In this document: positions 50,981 to 60,150 of the stretch, one piece after another
Position numbering within the stretch: the first letter of the stretch is position 1
How the letters are laid out: each line of letters begins with the position of its first letter
Source: JAFCUW01 sp049898325
Lineage (GTDB): Bacteria; Pseudomonadota; Gammaproteobacteria; Burkholderiales; Burkholderiaceae_D
Direction: 5' to 3'
Assembly: GCF_049898325.1 (NCBI RefSeq)
Contig: NZ_JAFCXL010000003.1
Span: 186,001 to 250,000 of the forward strand
DNA length: 64,000 bases
Notes under the pieces: model-generated
Databases searched by the model: none
Told to the model about the DNA's origin: nothing
The model's input: only the letters and a program-made list of their open reading frames with translations
Made by a program: the position numbers and the translations under genes

Positions 50981-53278
50981 ATGACCGCTCACCTCAGCCC
51001 TATCGCCAGCGCCTTGCTGCTGGCCTTTTCCGTCAACGCCTTTGCCCAGCAGGCGTCCGACCCGCCGGATAAAACCATCGGCACCGTCACCATCACGGGC
51101 GGCCGCCCCACCTCGCTGCCCACGCAGATCCCCACCACCATCGAGGGCATCACGGGCGCCCAGATCGAGCGCACCATCAACGCCAGCGACAGCGAGGACG
51201 CGCTGAAGTACCTGCCCAGCCTGCTCGTGCGCAAGCGCTACATCGGCGACTACAACCACGCCGTGCTCTCCACGCGCGCCTCCGGCACCGGCAACAGCGC
51301 CCGTTCGATGGTGTACGCCGACGGCATCCTGCTGTCGAACTACCTGGGCAACGGCGCCGGCTTCACGCCCCGCTGGGGCATGGTCACGCCCGAAGAGATC
51401 GAGCGGGTCGACGTGCTGTACGGCCCGTTCTCGGCCGCCTACGCCGGCAATTCGGTGGGCGCCGTGGTCGACTACATCACCCGCATGCCCAGCAAATTCG
51501 AGGCGCACGCCAAGCTGGGCTACGCCAGCCAACGCTTCGACCTGGCCGGCAGCGGCGAGCGCGACAGCGGCAAGCAGGCCAGCGCCTCCGTCGGCAACCG
51601 CCATGGCGACTTCTCCTGGTGGATCAATGTCAATCGTCTCGACAGCAACGGCCAGCCGCTGGTGTTCGCCACCCGCGCCTTCAGCGAAGGCGTCACGCCC
51701 GCCGCCGGCACCTCCGTCGTCAGCGGCGCCATCGCCGGCAAGAACACCAAGGGCCAGGACTGGTGGCTGCTGGGCACCACCACCAGCTACCACACGATGC
51801 AAGACCATGCCAAGGTCAAGCTGGCCTACGAGCTGACGCCCACCGTGCGTGCCAGTTACACGCTGGGCTGGTGGAGCAATGACACCGATGGCAGCGCCCG
51901 GACCTATCTGCGCGACAGCGCGGGCAAACCCGTCTACACCGGCAACGTCGTCATTGGCGCTCTCCAGTACAATCTGAACGCGGCCAGCCCCGTGTTCGCA
52001 CCGAACCAGAACAGCCTCGAGCACCTGATGCAGGGCCTGTCCGTCAAGAGCAACACGCGCGGCGTGTTCGACTGGGAAGTGGCGGCCAGCGCCTACGATT
52101 ACCGGCGCGACATCCTGCGCGCGCCCACCGTCGCGCTGCCCGCCGCCGCCAGTGGCGGGGCCGGGCGCATCACCGACATGGACGGCACCGGCTGGCACAA
52201 CCTGAACCTGCGCGGCACCTGGCGCCCGTTCGGCATCGCCCGCGGCGCCGGCGCCCAGGTGATCGACTTCGGCTACCAGCAGGACGCCTACCGCCTGCGC
52301 ACCCTGGTCAGTTCGACGGGCGACTGGCTCCATGGCGCCGCCGGTGCGCGCTTTTCCGCCTTTAATGGCAACACCGCCATGAAAAGCCTGTTCGCCCAGG
52401 ACACCTGGACCATCTCGCCCACCTGGAAAACCACGCTGGGCCTGCGCTACGAGCGCTGGCAGGCCGATGGGGGCGAACTGGGCAACGTGGCCGCCATCGT
52501 GCCCTTCGGCGCCACCCGCAACGAGTCGTACCTCTCGCCGAAAGCGGCGCTGGCCTACCAGCTCCATCCCGACTGGGTGCTCAAGGCATCGACGGGACGC
52601 GCGGTGCGCATGCCCACCGTGGGCGAGCTGTACCAGGGTTCGATCGATGGCAATACCGTCATCAACACCAATTCCGCCCTGAAGCCGGAAAAGTCCTGGA
52701 CCAGTGAACTGAGCGCCGAGCACATCACCTATAACGGCCTGCTGCGCGCCACCATGTTCATCGAACGCACCCGAGACGCCCTGTATTCGCAGGCGCTGAC
52801 CTCGACCGTGTCGACGGTGCAGAACGTCGATGCCATCCACACGCGTGGGCTGGAAGTGGCGTGGCAGGCGGCCGACCTGGGCATCAAGGGGCTCGAGCTC
52901 AATAGCAGCGCCACCTTCACCGATTCCATCATCGCCGCCAACCGGGGCTTTGCCGCCAGCGTCGGCAAGCAGCAACCGCGGGTGCCCCGCTGGCGCGCCA
53001 CCAGCGTCGCCACGTATCAACAGAACGACCGCCTCGCCTATACCCTGGCGGCGCGCTACAGCGGCGTGCAATACGGCCAGCTCGACAATAGCGATGTCAA
53101 CGGCTTCAGTTACCTGGGCTTTTCCAAATTCTTCGTCGTCGATGCGCGCGTGCGCTTCAAGCTCGACAAGCAGTGGAGCGCCGCACTGGGGATCGATAAC
53201 CTGAATAACTACAAGTACTGGGCGTTCCACCCCTACACCCAGCGCACCGTGGTGGCCGAGCTGAAGTTCGACCTGTGA
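50981..53278 (+). CDS. TonB-dependent outer-membrane receptor
   Basis: 765 residues from ATG 50981, the start with a signal peptide (ALLLAFSVNAFAQQ). Plug domain at about 40-170: SEDALKYLPSLLVRKRYIGD, SMVYADGILLSNYLG, EEIERVDVLYGPFSAAYAGNSVGAVVDYITR. The rest is a 22-strand barrel, ending in RTVVAELKFDL with a final hydrophobic residue as barrels require. It imports a metal complex. Neighbouring DUF2946 and a PepSY protein with a His/Met cluster point to copper or iron. No TonB/ExbBD is in the window. Confidence 0.92.
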   Translation: MTAHLSPIASALLLAFSVNAFAQQASDPPDKTIGTVTITGGRPTSLPTQIPTTIEGITGAQIERTINASDSEDALKYLPSLLVRKRYIGDYNHAVLSTRASGTGNSARSMVYADGILLSNYLGNGAGFTPRWGMVTPEEIERVDVLYGPFSAAYAGNSVGAVVDYITRMPSKFEAHAKLGYASQRFDLAGSGERDSGKQASASVGNRHGDFSWWINVNRLDSNGQPLVFATRAFSEGVTPAAGTSVVSGAIAGKNTKGQDWWLLGTTTSYHTMQDHAKVKLAYELTPTVRASYTLGWWSNDTDGSARTYLRDSAGKPVYTGNVVIGALQYNLNAASPVFAPNQNSLEHLMQGLSVKSNTRGVFDWEVAASAYDYRRDILRAPTVALPAAASGGAGRITDMDGTGWHNLNLRGTWRPFGIARGAGAQVIDFGYQQDAYRLRTLVSSTGDWLHGAAGARFSAFNGNTAMKSLFAQDTWTISPTWKTTLGLRYERWQADGGELGNVAAIVPFGATRNESYLSPKAALAYQLHPDWVLKASTGRAVRMPTVGELYQGSIDGNTVINTNSALKPEKSWTSELSAEHITYNGLLRATMFIERTRDALYSQALTSTVSTVQNVDAIHTRGLEVAWQAADLGIKGLELNSSATFTDSIIAANRGFAASVGKQQPRVPRWRATSVATYQQNDRLAYTLAARYSGVQYGQLDNSDVNGFSYLGFSKFFVVDARVRFKLDKQWSAALGIDNLNNYKYWAFHPYTQRTVVAELKFDL

Positions 53279-54621
53279 TGGCGAACGCTCACGCGCCAGG
53301 CCAGGCCAGGGCGGCGCGGCGCGCCATCTGGTGGCGCATCCATGTGTGGTCCGCGCTCATTGCCACGCCGTTCACGGCGGTGGCGGCACTGACGGGCATG
53401 CTGTACGTGCTCACGCCCCAGGTCGAGGCGTGGCGCTACGGCGCGCTCGACCGGGTGGCGGCGGGCGGCACGCCGCTGGCGCTGGACCAGTCGGTGGCCG
53501 CCGCCATCGCCGCCGCGCCGCCCGGCGCGCCCCTGCAGGCGGTGTATCCGCCGGCGGCGCCGGGCGCTTCCCTCAAGGCGGTGTTTGGCAAGGGGGCGGC
53601 CGGCGCGCACGCGGGCCATTCGGCGGCGCAGATGGCGCAGATGGAAAAAATGGCAAATTCGGCGCCCCGCGGCAGGCAGGCGGCGGCCCTGACGATCTAC
53701 ATCGATCCCGCCAGCGGTGCCGTGCTTGGCGCCGTGGCAGGCGAAGAGCGCTTCGGCAGCTGGGCCAGGCGCCTCCATTCGCGCCTGCTGCAAGGCGACG
53801 GCTGGCGCTGGATGATCGAACTGGCCGCCAGCGCCATGCTGGTCATGCTGCTCACCGGCGTGCTGCTGTGGTGGCCGGCCTCGCCGCGGCAAGCCTTGCC
53901 CCGCGCCGGCCTGCGCGGCCGCCCCGGCTGGAAGCAGTGGCACGCGGTGCCGGGCGCCGCGCTGGGCCTGCTCACGCTGGCGATCGTCGCCACCGGCCTG
54001 ACCTGGAGCCAGTACGGCGGCCAGCAGATCCGCAGCACCCGCGACGCGCTGGGACAGGCGCCGCCGCGCGTGCCGACGGGCCTCGCGTCAGTGCTGCCGC
54101 ACGGTCCGGCGCTGCTGGGCTGGCAGGCGGCCTGGGACCAGGCGCGCCGGCTGGCGCCCGAGGTGGCGCTGCAAATGACGCCGCCAGCGCTGCCCGACGG
54201 GGTCTGGCGCATCAGCGCCGCCGATCCGTCCCGACCCACCCGGCGCTTCGATCTGCTGCTAGACGCCTACAGCGGCCAGCCCCTGTTTTACGGGGGCTGG
54301 CAGCAACAGACGGCGTTCGGCAAGGCGACCGCCATCGGCATCCCGTTTCACCGGGGCGAGTTCGGCTGGTGGAACCAGGCGCTGCTGCTGGTATTCGGCG
54401 CCGGCGTGCTGTTTTCCCTGCTGTCGGGCTGGGTCATGTGGTTCCTGCGGCGCCGGCACGGAGGCCCACTGCTGCCGCCGGTGGCGCCGGGGGCGTGGCG
54501 CGCGGCCGCCATCCCCTTGCTGCTGACGGGTGCCGTGCTGACCTGGTTCGCGCCGCTGGCGGGCGTGGCGGCGGCTGCCGTGTGGGCGATCGAAGGGCTG
54601 CGCCTGCGCGCCCGTCGCTGA
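53275..54621 (+). CDS. PepSY-associated membrane protein
   Basis: 448 residues; GTG 53275 and ATG 53278 are adjacent and overlap the receptor stop. Four membrane segments in the PepSY-TM arrangement: WWRIHVWSALIATPFTAVAALTGMLYVLTPQ first, then HSRLLQGDGWRWMIELAASAMLVMLLTGVLLWWP, KQWHAVPGAALGLLTLAIVATGLTWS, and GWVMWFLRRRHGG. A periplasmic His/Met cluster (AHAGHSAAQMAQMEKMA) looks copper-binding. Related proteins reduce or pass on imported metal chelates. Translationally coupled to the receptor. Confidence 0.88.
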   Translation: MMANAHAPGQARAARRAIWWRIHVWSALIATPFTAVAALTGMLYVLTPQVEAWRYGALDRVAAGGTPLALDQSVAAAIAAAPPGAPLQAVYPPAAPGASLKAVFGKGAAGAHAGHSAAQMAQMEKMANSAPRGRQAAALTIYIDPASGAVLGAVAGEERFGSWARRLHSRLLQGDGWRWMIELAASAMLVMLLTGVLLWWPASPRQALPRAGLRGRPGWKQWHAVPGAALGLLTLAIVATGLTWSQYGGQQIRSTRDALGQAPPRVPTGLASVLPHGPALLGWQAAWDQARRLAPEVALQMTPPALPDGVWRISAADPSRPTRRFDLLLDAYSGQPLFYGGWQQQTAFGKATAIGIPFHRGEFGWWNQALLLVFGAGVLFSLLSGWVMWFLRRRHGGPLLPPVAPGAWRAAAIPLLLTGAVLTWFAPLAGVAAAAVWAIEGLRLRARR

Positions 54622-54704
54622 AACAGGCGCCGTCCGGCATTTTTAACGTGACGGCAACTGTTTGTGGGGCACAATGTTGGCGTTCTTATTCCAGGAGTTG
54701 ACAC

Positions 54705-55655
54705 ATGACCACACCACCTTCCGCCCCCGTGGACGGCGACGATCCCGCCGTCTACCGCACCCTGCTCGAATCGACGCTGGCGATTCCCTGGCGACTTGAC
54801 TGGGCCAGCATGCGCTTTACCTACATCGGCCCGCAGATCGAGCACTTGCTGGGCTGGAAAACGTCGAGCTGGCAGACGGTCAACGACTGGGCCGAGCGCA
54901 TACACGCCGAGGACCGCCAGAAGACGGTCGATTATTGCGTGGCACAGTCGCAACTGGGGATCGACCACGAGGCCGATTACCGCGCCTTGCGGCACGACGG
55001 CGAAACGGTCTGGATCCGCGACGTGGTGCACGTGGTGCGGCGCGCTGACGGCGGCGTCGAGGCGCTGGTGGGCTTCATGTTCGACATCAGCGCGCGCAAG
55101 CAGGCCGAAGAAAAAATCCTGCAACTGCAGCGCGAGCTCGAAGTGCTGTCCTACCGCGACAGCCTGACCAATGTCGCCAATCGGCGCATGTTCGACGCCC
55201 TCTATCCCGTCGAATGGGCCAAGGCGCGCGCCAGCGGCGAGCCACTGTCGCTGCTGATGGTCGATATCGATTATTTTAAGCAATACAACGACCATTATGG
55301 CCACATGCAGGGCGACGAGTGCCTGCGCCGGGTCGCCCAGGCCATCGACGGCGGCGCCGCGCGGCCGCGCGACCTGTGCGCCCGCCTGGGTGGGGAGGAG
55401 TTCGTGCTGCTGCTGCCGGCCACCGACCAGGCTACCGCCCTGAAGGTGGCGGCGCGCTGCCGCACCTTGCTCGAGCGGCAAGAGATCGCCCACGCGCGCT
55501 CCGGGGTGGGCCGCCAGGTCACGGTCAGCATCGGTTGCGGCACCATTGTGCCCGGCGACGCCGACGACGCCGCCGTGTTCATGGACCGCATCGACCGTCG
55601 CCTGTACCAGGCCAAGTCGGCGGGGCGCGACCGCGTCTGCGACGCCGAGGCGTAG
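54705..55655 (+). CDS. PAS-GGDEF diguanylate cyclase
   Basis: 316 residues, AGGAG 8 nt before the ATG. One PAS domain (about 20-135), coiled-coil linker (AEEKILQLQRELEVL) and GGDEF (about 150-312). The active site reads LGGEEF, with metal ligand in MVDIDYFKQYNDHYGH; both are intact, so it should make c-di-GMP. No membrane segment. A product-inhibition RxxD 5 residues before GGEEF is seen as RDLC, so the I-site is not conserved. Confidence 0.93.
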   Translation: MTTPPSAPVDGDDPAVYRTLLESTLAIPWRLDWASMRFTYIGPQIEHLLGWKTSSWQTVNDWAERIHAEDRQKTVDYCVAQSQLGIDHEADYRALRHDGETVWIRDVVHVVRRADGGVEALVGFMFDISARKQAEEKILQLQRELEVLSYRDSLTNVANRRMFDALYPVEWAKARASGEPLSLLMVDIDYFKQYNDHYGHMQGDECLRRVAQAIDGGAARPRDLCARLGGEEFVLLLPATDQATALKVAARCRTLLERQEIAHARSGVGRQVTVSIGCGTIVPGDADDAAVFMDRIDRRLYQAKSAGRDRVCDAEA

Positions 55656-55691
55656 CGCCCGGCTGGAATGCCGGCGCCGGGCGGCGCCGGA

Positions 55692-56954
55692 TCAGTGTTT
55701 GTGTTCGCCGATCAGGGCCAGCGAATCATGTTCGGCCTGGTTGGCGGCATGCTTGCGCTTGATCAGCCACATGGTGCCCGCCACCGAAAAGCCGAACAGG
55801 AGGATGATCACGTTCAGGTCCAGGTTCATGGAAATCATGATGGCGTAGACGGCCAGCATGGTCAGGATGGACAGGTTTTCATTGAAATTCTGCACGGCGA
55901 TCGAGTGGCCGGCGCTCATCAGGACGTGGCCCCGGTGTTGCAGCAGGGCGTTCATGGGCACCACGAAAAAGCCCGACAGCACGCCGATCAGGATCAGCAG
56001 GGGATAGGCGAAGGCCACCGAGGTCACCAGCGTCATGCTCATCACGATCAGGCCCATGGCGATGCCCAGCGGGATCACCGTGAGCGACTTGCGCAGCGGG
56101 ATCAGGCGCGCCGAGGCGGCCGCACCGAGGGCGATGCCAACGGCCACGACGCCGACCAGGCTGGTTGCTTTTTCATACGGCATGCCCAGCGATTTTTCCG
56201 CCCACTTGAGCACGATCAATTGCAAGGTGGCGCCGGCGCCCCAGAACAGCGTCGTCACGGCCAGCGAGATCTGGCCCAGCTTGTCTTTCCACAGGGTGGC
56301 CGAGCAGTTGGCAAAATCGGCGATCATGCGCACCGGGTTGCGTTCCTGGTGGTGGTAGACGGCGCCCGTGAGGGGAATGCGCAGGTTGAACAGGGTGGCC
56401 GCCACGTAGATGACGACGACCACGCACAGCGCCGCTTCGGTGGGCGTGTTGATGCCGGTGTCGATGAAGGGAACGTCGATGCCGAGCAGGTAGACGGAAG
56501 TGCGCTTGGCCACCAGCAGGCCGCCGAGCACGGTGCCGAAGATGATCGAGGAGACCGTCAGGCCCTCGATCCAGCCATTGGCGGCCACCAGCTTTTCCGG
56601 CGGCAGCAATTCGGTGAGGATGCCGTACTTGGCAGGTGAATACACGGCCGCGCCGAAGCCCACCACGGCGTAGGCCGCCAGCGGGTGCACATCGGCAAAA
56701 ATGAGCAGGCAGCCGCCGATCTTGATCAGGTTGGCAATGAACATGACCCGGCCTTTCGGCAGGGCGTCGGCGAAGGCGCCGACGAATGCGGCGAGCAAGA
56801 CGTAAAACAATACGAATGATAATTTCAGCAGCGGCGTCAACGAGGCCGGGGCGTTCATCGATGTCAGCAGGTCGATTGCAACGAAAAACAGTGCATTGTC
56901 TGCCAACGACGAAAAAAACTGCGCCGCCATGATGGTATAAAAACCACGGTTCAT
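55692..56954 (-). CDS. lplT: Lysophospholipid transporter LplT
   Basis: 420 residues, 12 membrane segments, MFS fold. Family landmarks: ADNALFFVAIDLL near the start, GAVYSPAKYGILTELLPPEKLVAANGWIEGLTV, and FFVVPMNALLQHRGHVLMSAGHSIAVQNFNEN. LplT flips lysophospholipids inward for re-acylation by Aas, which is not in this window. Divergent from alr. Confidence 0.92.
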   Translation of the reverse strand: MNRGFYTIMAAQFFSSLADNALFFVAIDLLTSMNAPASLTPLLKLSFVLFYVLLAAFVGAFADALPKGRVMFIANLIKIGGCLLIFADVHPLAAYAVVGFGAAVYSPAKYGILTELLPPEKLVAANGWIEGLTVSSIIFGTVLGGLLVAKRTSVYLLGIDVPFIDTGINTPTEAALCVVVVIYVAATLFNLRIPLTGAVYHHQERNPVRMIADFANCSATLWKDKLGQISLAVTTLFWGAGATLQLIVLKWAEKSLGMPYEKATSLVGVVAVGIALGAAASARLIPLRKSLTVIPLGIAMGLIVMSMTLVTSVAFAYPLLILIGVLSGFFVVPMNALLQHRGHVLMSAGHSIAVQNFNENLSILTMLAVYAIMISMNLDLNVIILLFGFSVAGTMWLIKRKHAANQAEHDSLALIGEHKH

Positions 56955-57088
56955 TCTAGAATTTCACTAATCTGGTCTGGGTTGCTTTATACCATGAACG
57001 GCCGCGAAGCCAAAGAAATCCGCCGTGCCCCCGTGCCGCCGGGCCGGCTCCGGTAAAATACCCGCTTTGTTCCACTTCGACGTTTCCC

Positions 57089-58195
57089 ATGCCCCGGCCA
57101 CTTAGCGCAACCATCCATCTCGACTCGATGCAGTACAACCTGATGCGGGCGCGCGCCTGCGCGCCGGGCGCGAAGATCTGGGCCGTGGTCAAGGCCAACG
57201 CCTACGGGCATGGCCTGGAACGGGGCTTGCGCGGTTTCGCCGAGGCGGACGGGCTGGCCCTGATCGAAACGGACAACGCCGTGCGCCTGCGCGAGTTGGG
57301 CTGGACCAGGCCGATCCTGCTGCTTGAAGGCATTTTCGACGGCAGCGACGTCGAATTACTGGCCGAACACGGCTTTGACAGCACCGTCCATTGTATCGAA
57401 CAAGTGAAAATGCTCGAGTACACCCGGCTGGCCGGGCCCATCGACGTCCACCTTAAAATGAACACGGGCATGAACCGGCTGGGCTTTCGCCCCGAAGAGT
57501 ACGCCGCTGCCCACGCCCGCCTGCGCGCCATTCCCGCCATTCGCAACATCACCCTGATGACCCATTTCGCCAACGCCGACGAGCTCGACAATCCGCGCCT
57601 GTCGGTGCGCGAACAGGTGCGCCGCTTTCAGTTGGGCGCGGCGGGCCTGGCGGGCGAACGCAGCCTGTCCAATTCTGGCGGCGTGCTGCAGCAGGCAGCG
57701 CTGATCGACGCGCTGTCGAACGACTGGGTGCGGCCCGGCATCATGCTCTACGGCGGCACCCCCGGCCAGCAGACGGCGGCTGGCTACAAATTGCTCCCCA
57801 CCATGACGCTGGCCTCGGAAATCATCGGCCTGCAGCAATTGCAGGCGGACGACACGGTCGGCTATGGCAGCAGTTTCACCGCCAGCGGTCCCATGCTGGT
57901 GGGGGTGGTGGCCTGTGGCTACGCCGACGGCTACCCGCGCCACGCCCCCCATGGCACGCCGCTGCTGGTCGATGGCATGCGCACCAGCCTGGTCGGGCGG
58001 GTGTCAATGGACATGATGACGGTTGATCTGACGCACATCGCCAACGCCCGCGTGGGCAGCAAGGTGGTGCTGTGGGGCGATGGCTTGCCCATCGACGAGG
58101 TGGCCGACGCCGCCGGCACCATCGGCTACGAGCTCATGTGTGCGCTGGCGCCCCGCGTGCGCGTGCGCGAAGGCGCGCTGGGGCAGGCCGCCTGA
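57089..58195 (+). CDS. alr: Alanine racemase
   Basis: 368 residues. The PLP lysine is in VVKANAYGHG (Lys35), the catalytic Tyr in DDTVGYGSSF, and the substrate-binding VSMDMMTVDL is present. It supplies D-alanine for peptidoglycan. A TAAAAT -10-like hexamer lies about 30 nt upstream. The opposite gene is lplT. Confidence 0.95.
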   Translation: MPRPLSATIHLDSMQYNLMRARACAPGAKIWAVVKANAYGHGLERGLRGFAEADGLALIETDNAVRLRELGWTRPILLLEGIFDGSDVELLAEHGFDSTVHCIEQVKMLEYTRLAGPIDVHLKMNTGMNRLGFRPEEYAAAHARLRAIPAIRNITLMTHFANADELDNPRLSVREQVRRFQLGAAGLAGERSLSNSGGVLQQAALIDALSNDWVRPGIMLYGGTPGQQTAAGYKLLPTMTLASEIIGLQQLQADDTVGYGSSFTASGPMLVGVVACGYADGYPRHAPHGTPLLVDGMRTSLVGRVSMDMMTVDLTHIANARVGSKVVLWGDGLPIDEVADAAGTIGYELMCALAPRVRVREGALGQAA

Positions 58196-58288
58196 GCACC
58201 GGCGCGCCCGCGCCGGCACGCTCGCCGAATTTCCGGCACACTGTTGCGCAACGCCCGGCGTTTCCACGCACGGGCCACTCTACTGATT

Positions 58289-59665
58289 ATGGCCAAAGCT
58301 AAAACCAATTACACCTGCAGCGACTGCGGCGCCATCGCCAGCAAATGGAGCGGGCAGTGCACCTCCTGCCACCAGTGGAACACCCTGGTCGAAACCGCCG
58401 TCGAAACGCCGGGCGTGAACCGCCTGTCCAATCCCGTCCACCGCAGCCTGGCGCAGACGGCGCCCGTGCTGTCGCTGTCGGACATCGAAGCGACCGACGT
58501 GCCCCGCTTTGGCACCGGCATCGAGGAATTCGACCGCGTGCTCGGTGGCGGCCTGGTTGCCGGCGGCGTGGTGCTCATCGGCGGCGATCCCGGCATCGGC
58601 AAGTCGACCCTGCTGCTGCAGGCGCTGGCCAATATTTCCGCCGTCAAGTCCACCCTGTACGTGAGCGGCGAGGAGTCCGGCGCCCAGATCGCCCTGCGCG
58701 CGCGCCGCCTGCATGTCGAAGGCAGCGCCCTGAAGCTGCAGGCCGAAATCCAGCTCGAGAAAATTCTCGGCACCCTGGCCGACCTGAAACCGGAAGTGGC
58801 GGTGATCGATTCGATCCAGACCGTCTACTCCGACGCGCTCAGTTCGGCGCCGGGCTCGGTGGCCCAGGTGCGCGAATGCGCCGCCCAGCTGACCCGGGTG
58901 GCCAAGCAGACGGGCGTGACCATCATCCTGGTCGGCCACGTCACCAAGGAAGGCGCGCTGGCCGGTCCCCGCGTGCTCGAACACATCGTCGACACCGTGC
59001 TGTACTTCGAAGGCGACACCCAGTCCAGTTTCCGGCTGGTGCGGGCGATCAAGAACCGCTTCGGCGCCGTCAATGAGCTCGGCGTGTTCGCCATGACGGA
59101 GAAGGGCTTGAAGGGGGTGTCGAATCCATCGGCGCTGTTCCTGTCCAGCCACGACACCGCCGTGCCCGGTTCCTGTGTGATGGTCACCCAGGAGGGCACC
59201 CGGCCCCTGCTGGTGGAAATCCAGGCGCTGGTCGACACCAGCCACCTGCCCAACGCGCGCCGCCTGTCGGTGGGACTGGAGCAGAACCGCCTGGCCATGC
59301 TGCTGGCGGTGCTGCACCGGCACGCCGGCATCGCCGCCTTTGACCAGGACGTGTTCATCAACGCCGTCGGCGGCGTCAAGATCACCGAGCCGGCCGCCGA
59401 CCTGGCCGTGCTGCTGGCAATCAACTCGTCGATGCGCAACAAGCCCCTGCCGCGGGGGCTGGTGGTGTTCGGCGAGGTGGGCCTGGCCGGCGAAATCCGC
59501 CCCGCGCCACGGGGGCAGGAACGCCTGCGCGAAGCGGCCAAGCTGGGTTTTTCGATCGCCATGATCCCCAAGTCGAACGCGCCGAAACAGAAGATCGAGG
59601 GCATGACCATCATCGCCGTCGAGCGCATCGATGAGGCTTTTAATAAATTGCGCGAGCTGGACTGA
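58289..59665 (+). CDS. radA: DNA repair protein RadA
   Basis: 458 residues from ATG 58289. N-terminal zinc finger (Cys10, Cys13, Cys24, Cys27). RecA-like ATPase: Walker A GGDPGIGKST, Walker B VAVIDSIQT, KNRFG motif (KNRFGAVNELGVF). C-terminal Lon-protease-like domain (ALVDTSHLPNARRLSVGLEQNR ... LPRGLVVFGEVGLAGEIRPAP). It drives branch migration in recombination. 93 nt after alr, so probably same strand but independent. Confidence 0.96.
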   Translation: MAKAKTNYTCSDCGAIASKWSGQCTSCHQWNTLVETAVETPGVNRLSNPVHRSLAQTAPVLSLSDIEATDVPRFGTGIEEFDRVLGGGLVAGGVVLIGGDPGIGKSTLLLQALANISAVKSTLYVSGEESGAQIALRARRLHVEGSALKLQAEIQLEKILGTLADLKPEVAVIDSIQTVYSDALSSAPGSVAQVRECAAQLTRVAKQTGVTIILVGHVTKEGALAGPRVLEHIVDTVLYFEGDTQSSFRLVRAIKNRFGAVNELGVFAMTEKGLKGVSNPSALFLSSHDTAVPGSCVMVTQEGTRPLLVEIQALVDTSHLPNARRLSVGLEQNRLAMLLAVLHRHAGIAAFDQDVFINAVGGVKITEPAADLAVLLAINSSMRNKPLPRGLVVFGEVGLAGEIRPAPRGQERLREAAKLGFSIAMIPKSNAPKQKIEGMTIIAVERIDEAFNKLRELD

Positions 59666-59706
59666 CCAGCGCTGCGTTTTCACTCCAATAACAAGAAAGT
59701 CCTCGC

Positions 59707-60072
59707 ATGGATACCTCTCCTTCAGCGAACGGCCCGGCCGCCGGCCCGGCCAGCGGCGCCGAGCAGCGCAATACACAACGCAAACTCCTCAAGGCGCGCG
59801 CCGTCCTCACCGTCAAGGGCGCGCCGCCGCTGGCCGTGCGCACGATCGACATCAGCGTGCAGGGCGCCAGCCTGAGTTTTCTGCAACCGCTGCCGGTCGG
59901 CCTGGCCGGCACGCTGTCGATCGATCTGATGATCGATGGCAAACTCAACACCGTCAGCATGCTGGCCAGGGCGACCTATTGCATTTATAGCGGTGGCCAG
60001 TACAAGGTGGGCTTCCAGTTCACCGGCATCGATCTGCCCACCGTGACCTTGCTGGCGAAGTTCGTGCGCTGA
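59707..60072 (+). CDS. PilZ domain protein (c-di-GMP receptor)
   Basis: 121 residues after a disordered Gly/Pro/Ala N-terminus of 20. PilZ marks: RKLLKARAVLT as the RxxxR-type element and DISVQGAS, the (D/N)xSxxG motif. The second arginine of the RxxxR is a lysine, so c-di-GMP binding may be weaker than usual. It follows radA by 41 nt. Effector for the cyclases in the window is a plausible but unproven link. Confidence 0.85.
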   Translation: MDTSPSANGPAAGPASGAEQRNTQRKLLKARAVLTVKGAPPLAVRTIDISVQGASLSFLQPLPVGLAGTLSIDLMIDGKLNTVSMLARATYCIYSGGQYKVGFQFTGIDLPTVTLLAKFVR

Positions 60073-60150
60073 GCCGATGGCTGGCCTTGCTTGCCGCGGC
60101 ATGTGCAAGGCATGCGGGCGGCTGCTCAGCGCTTGAGCGCTGGTCGACGC

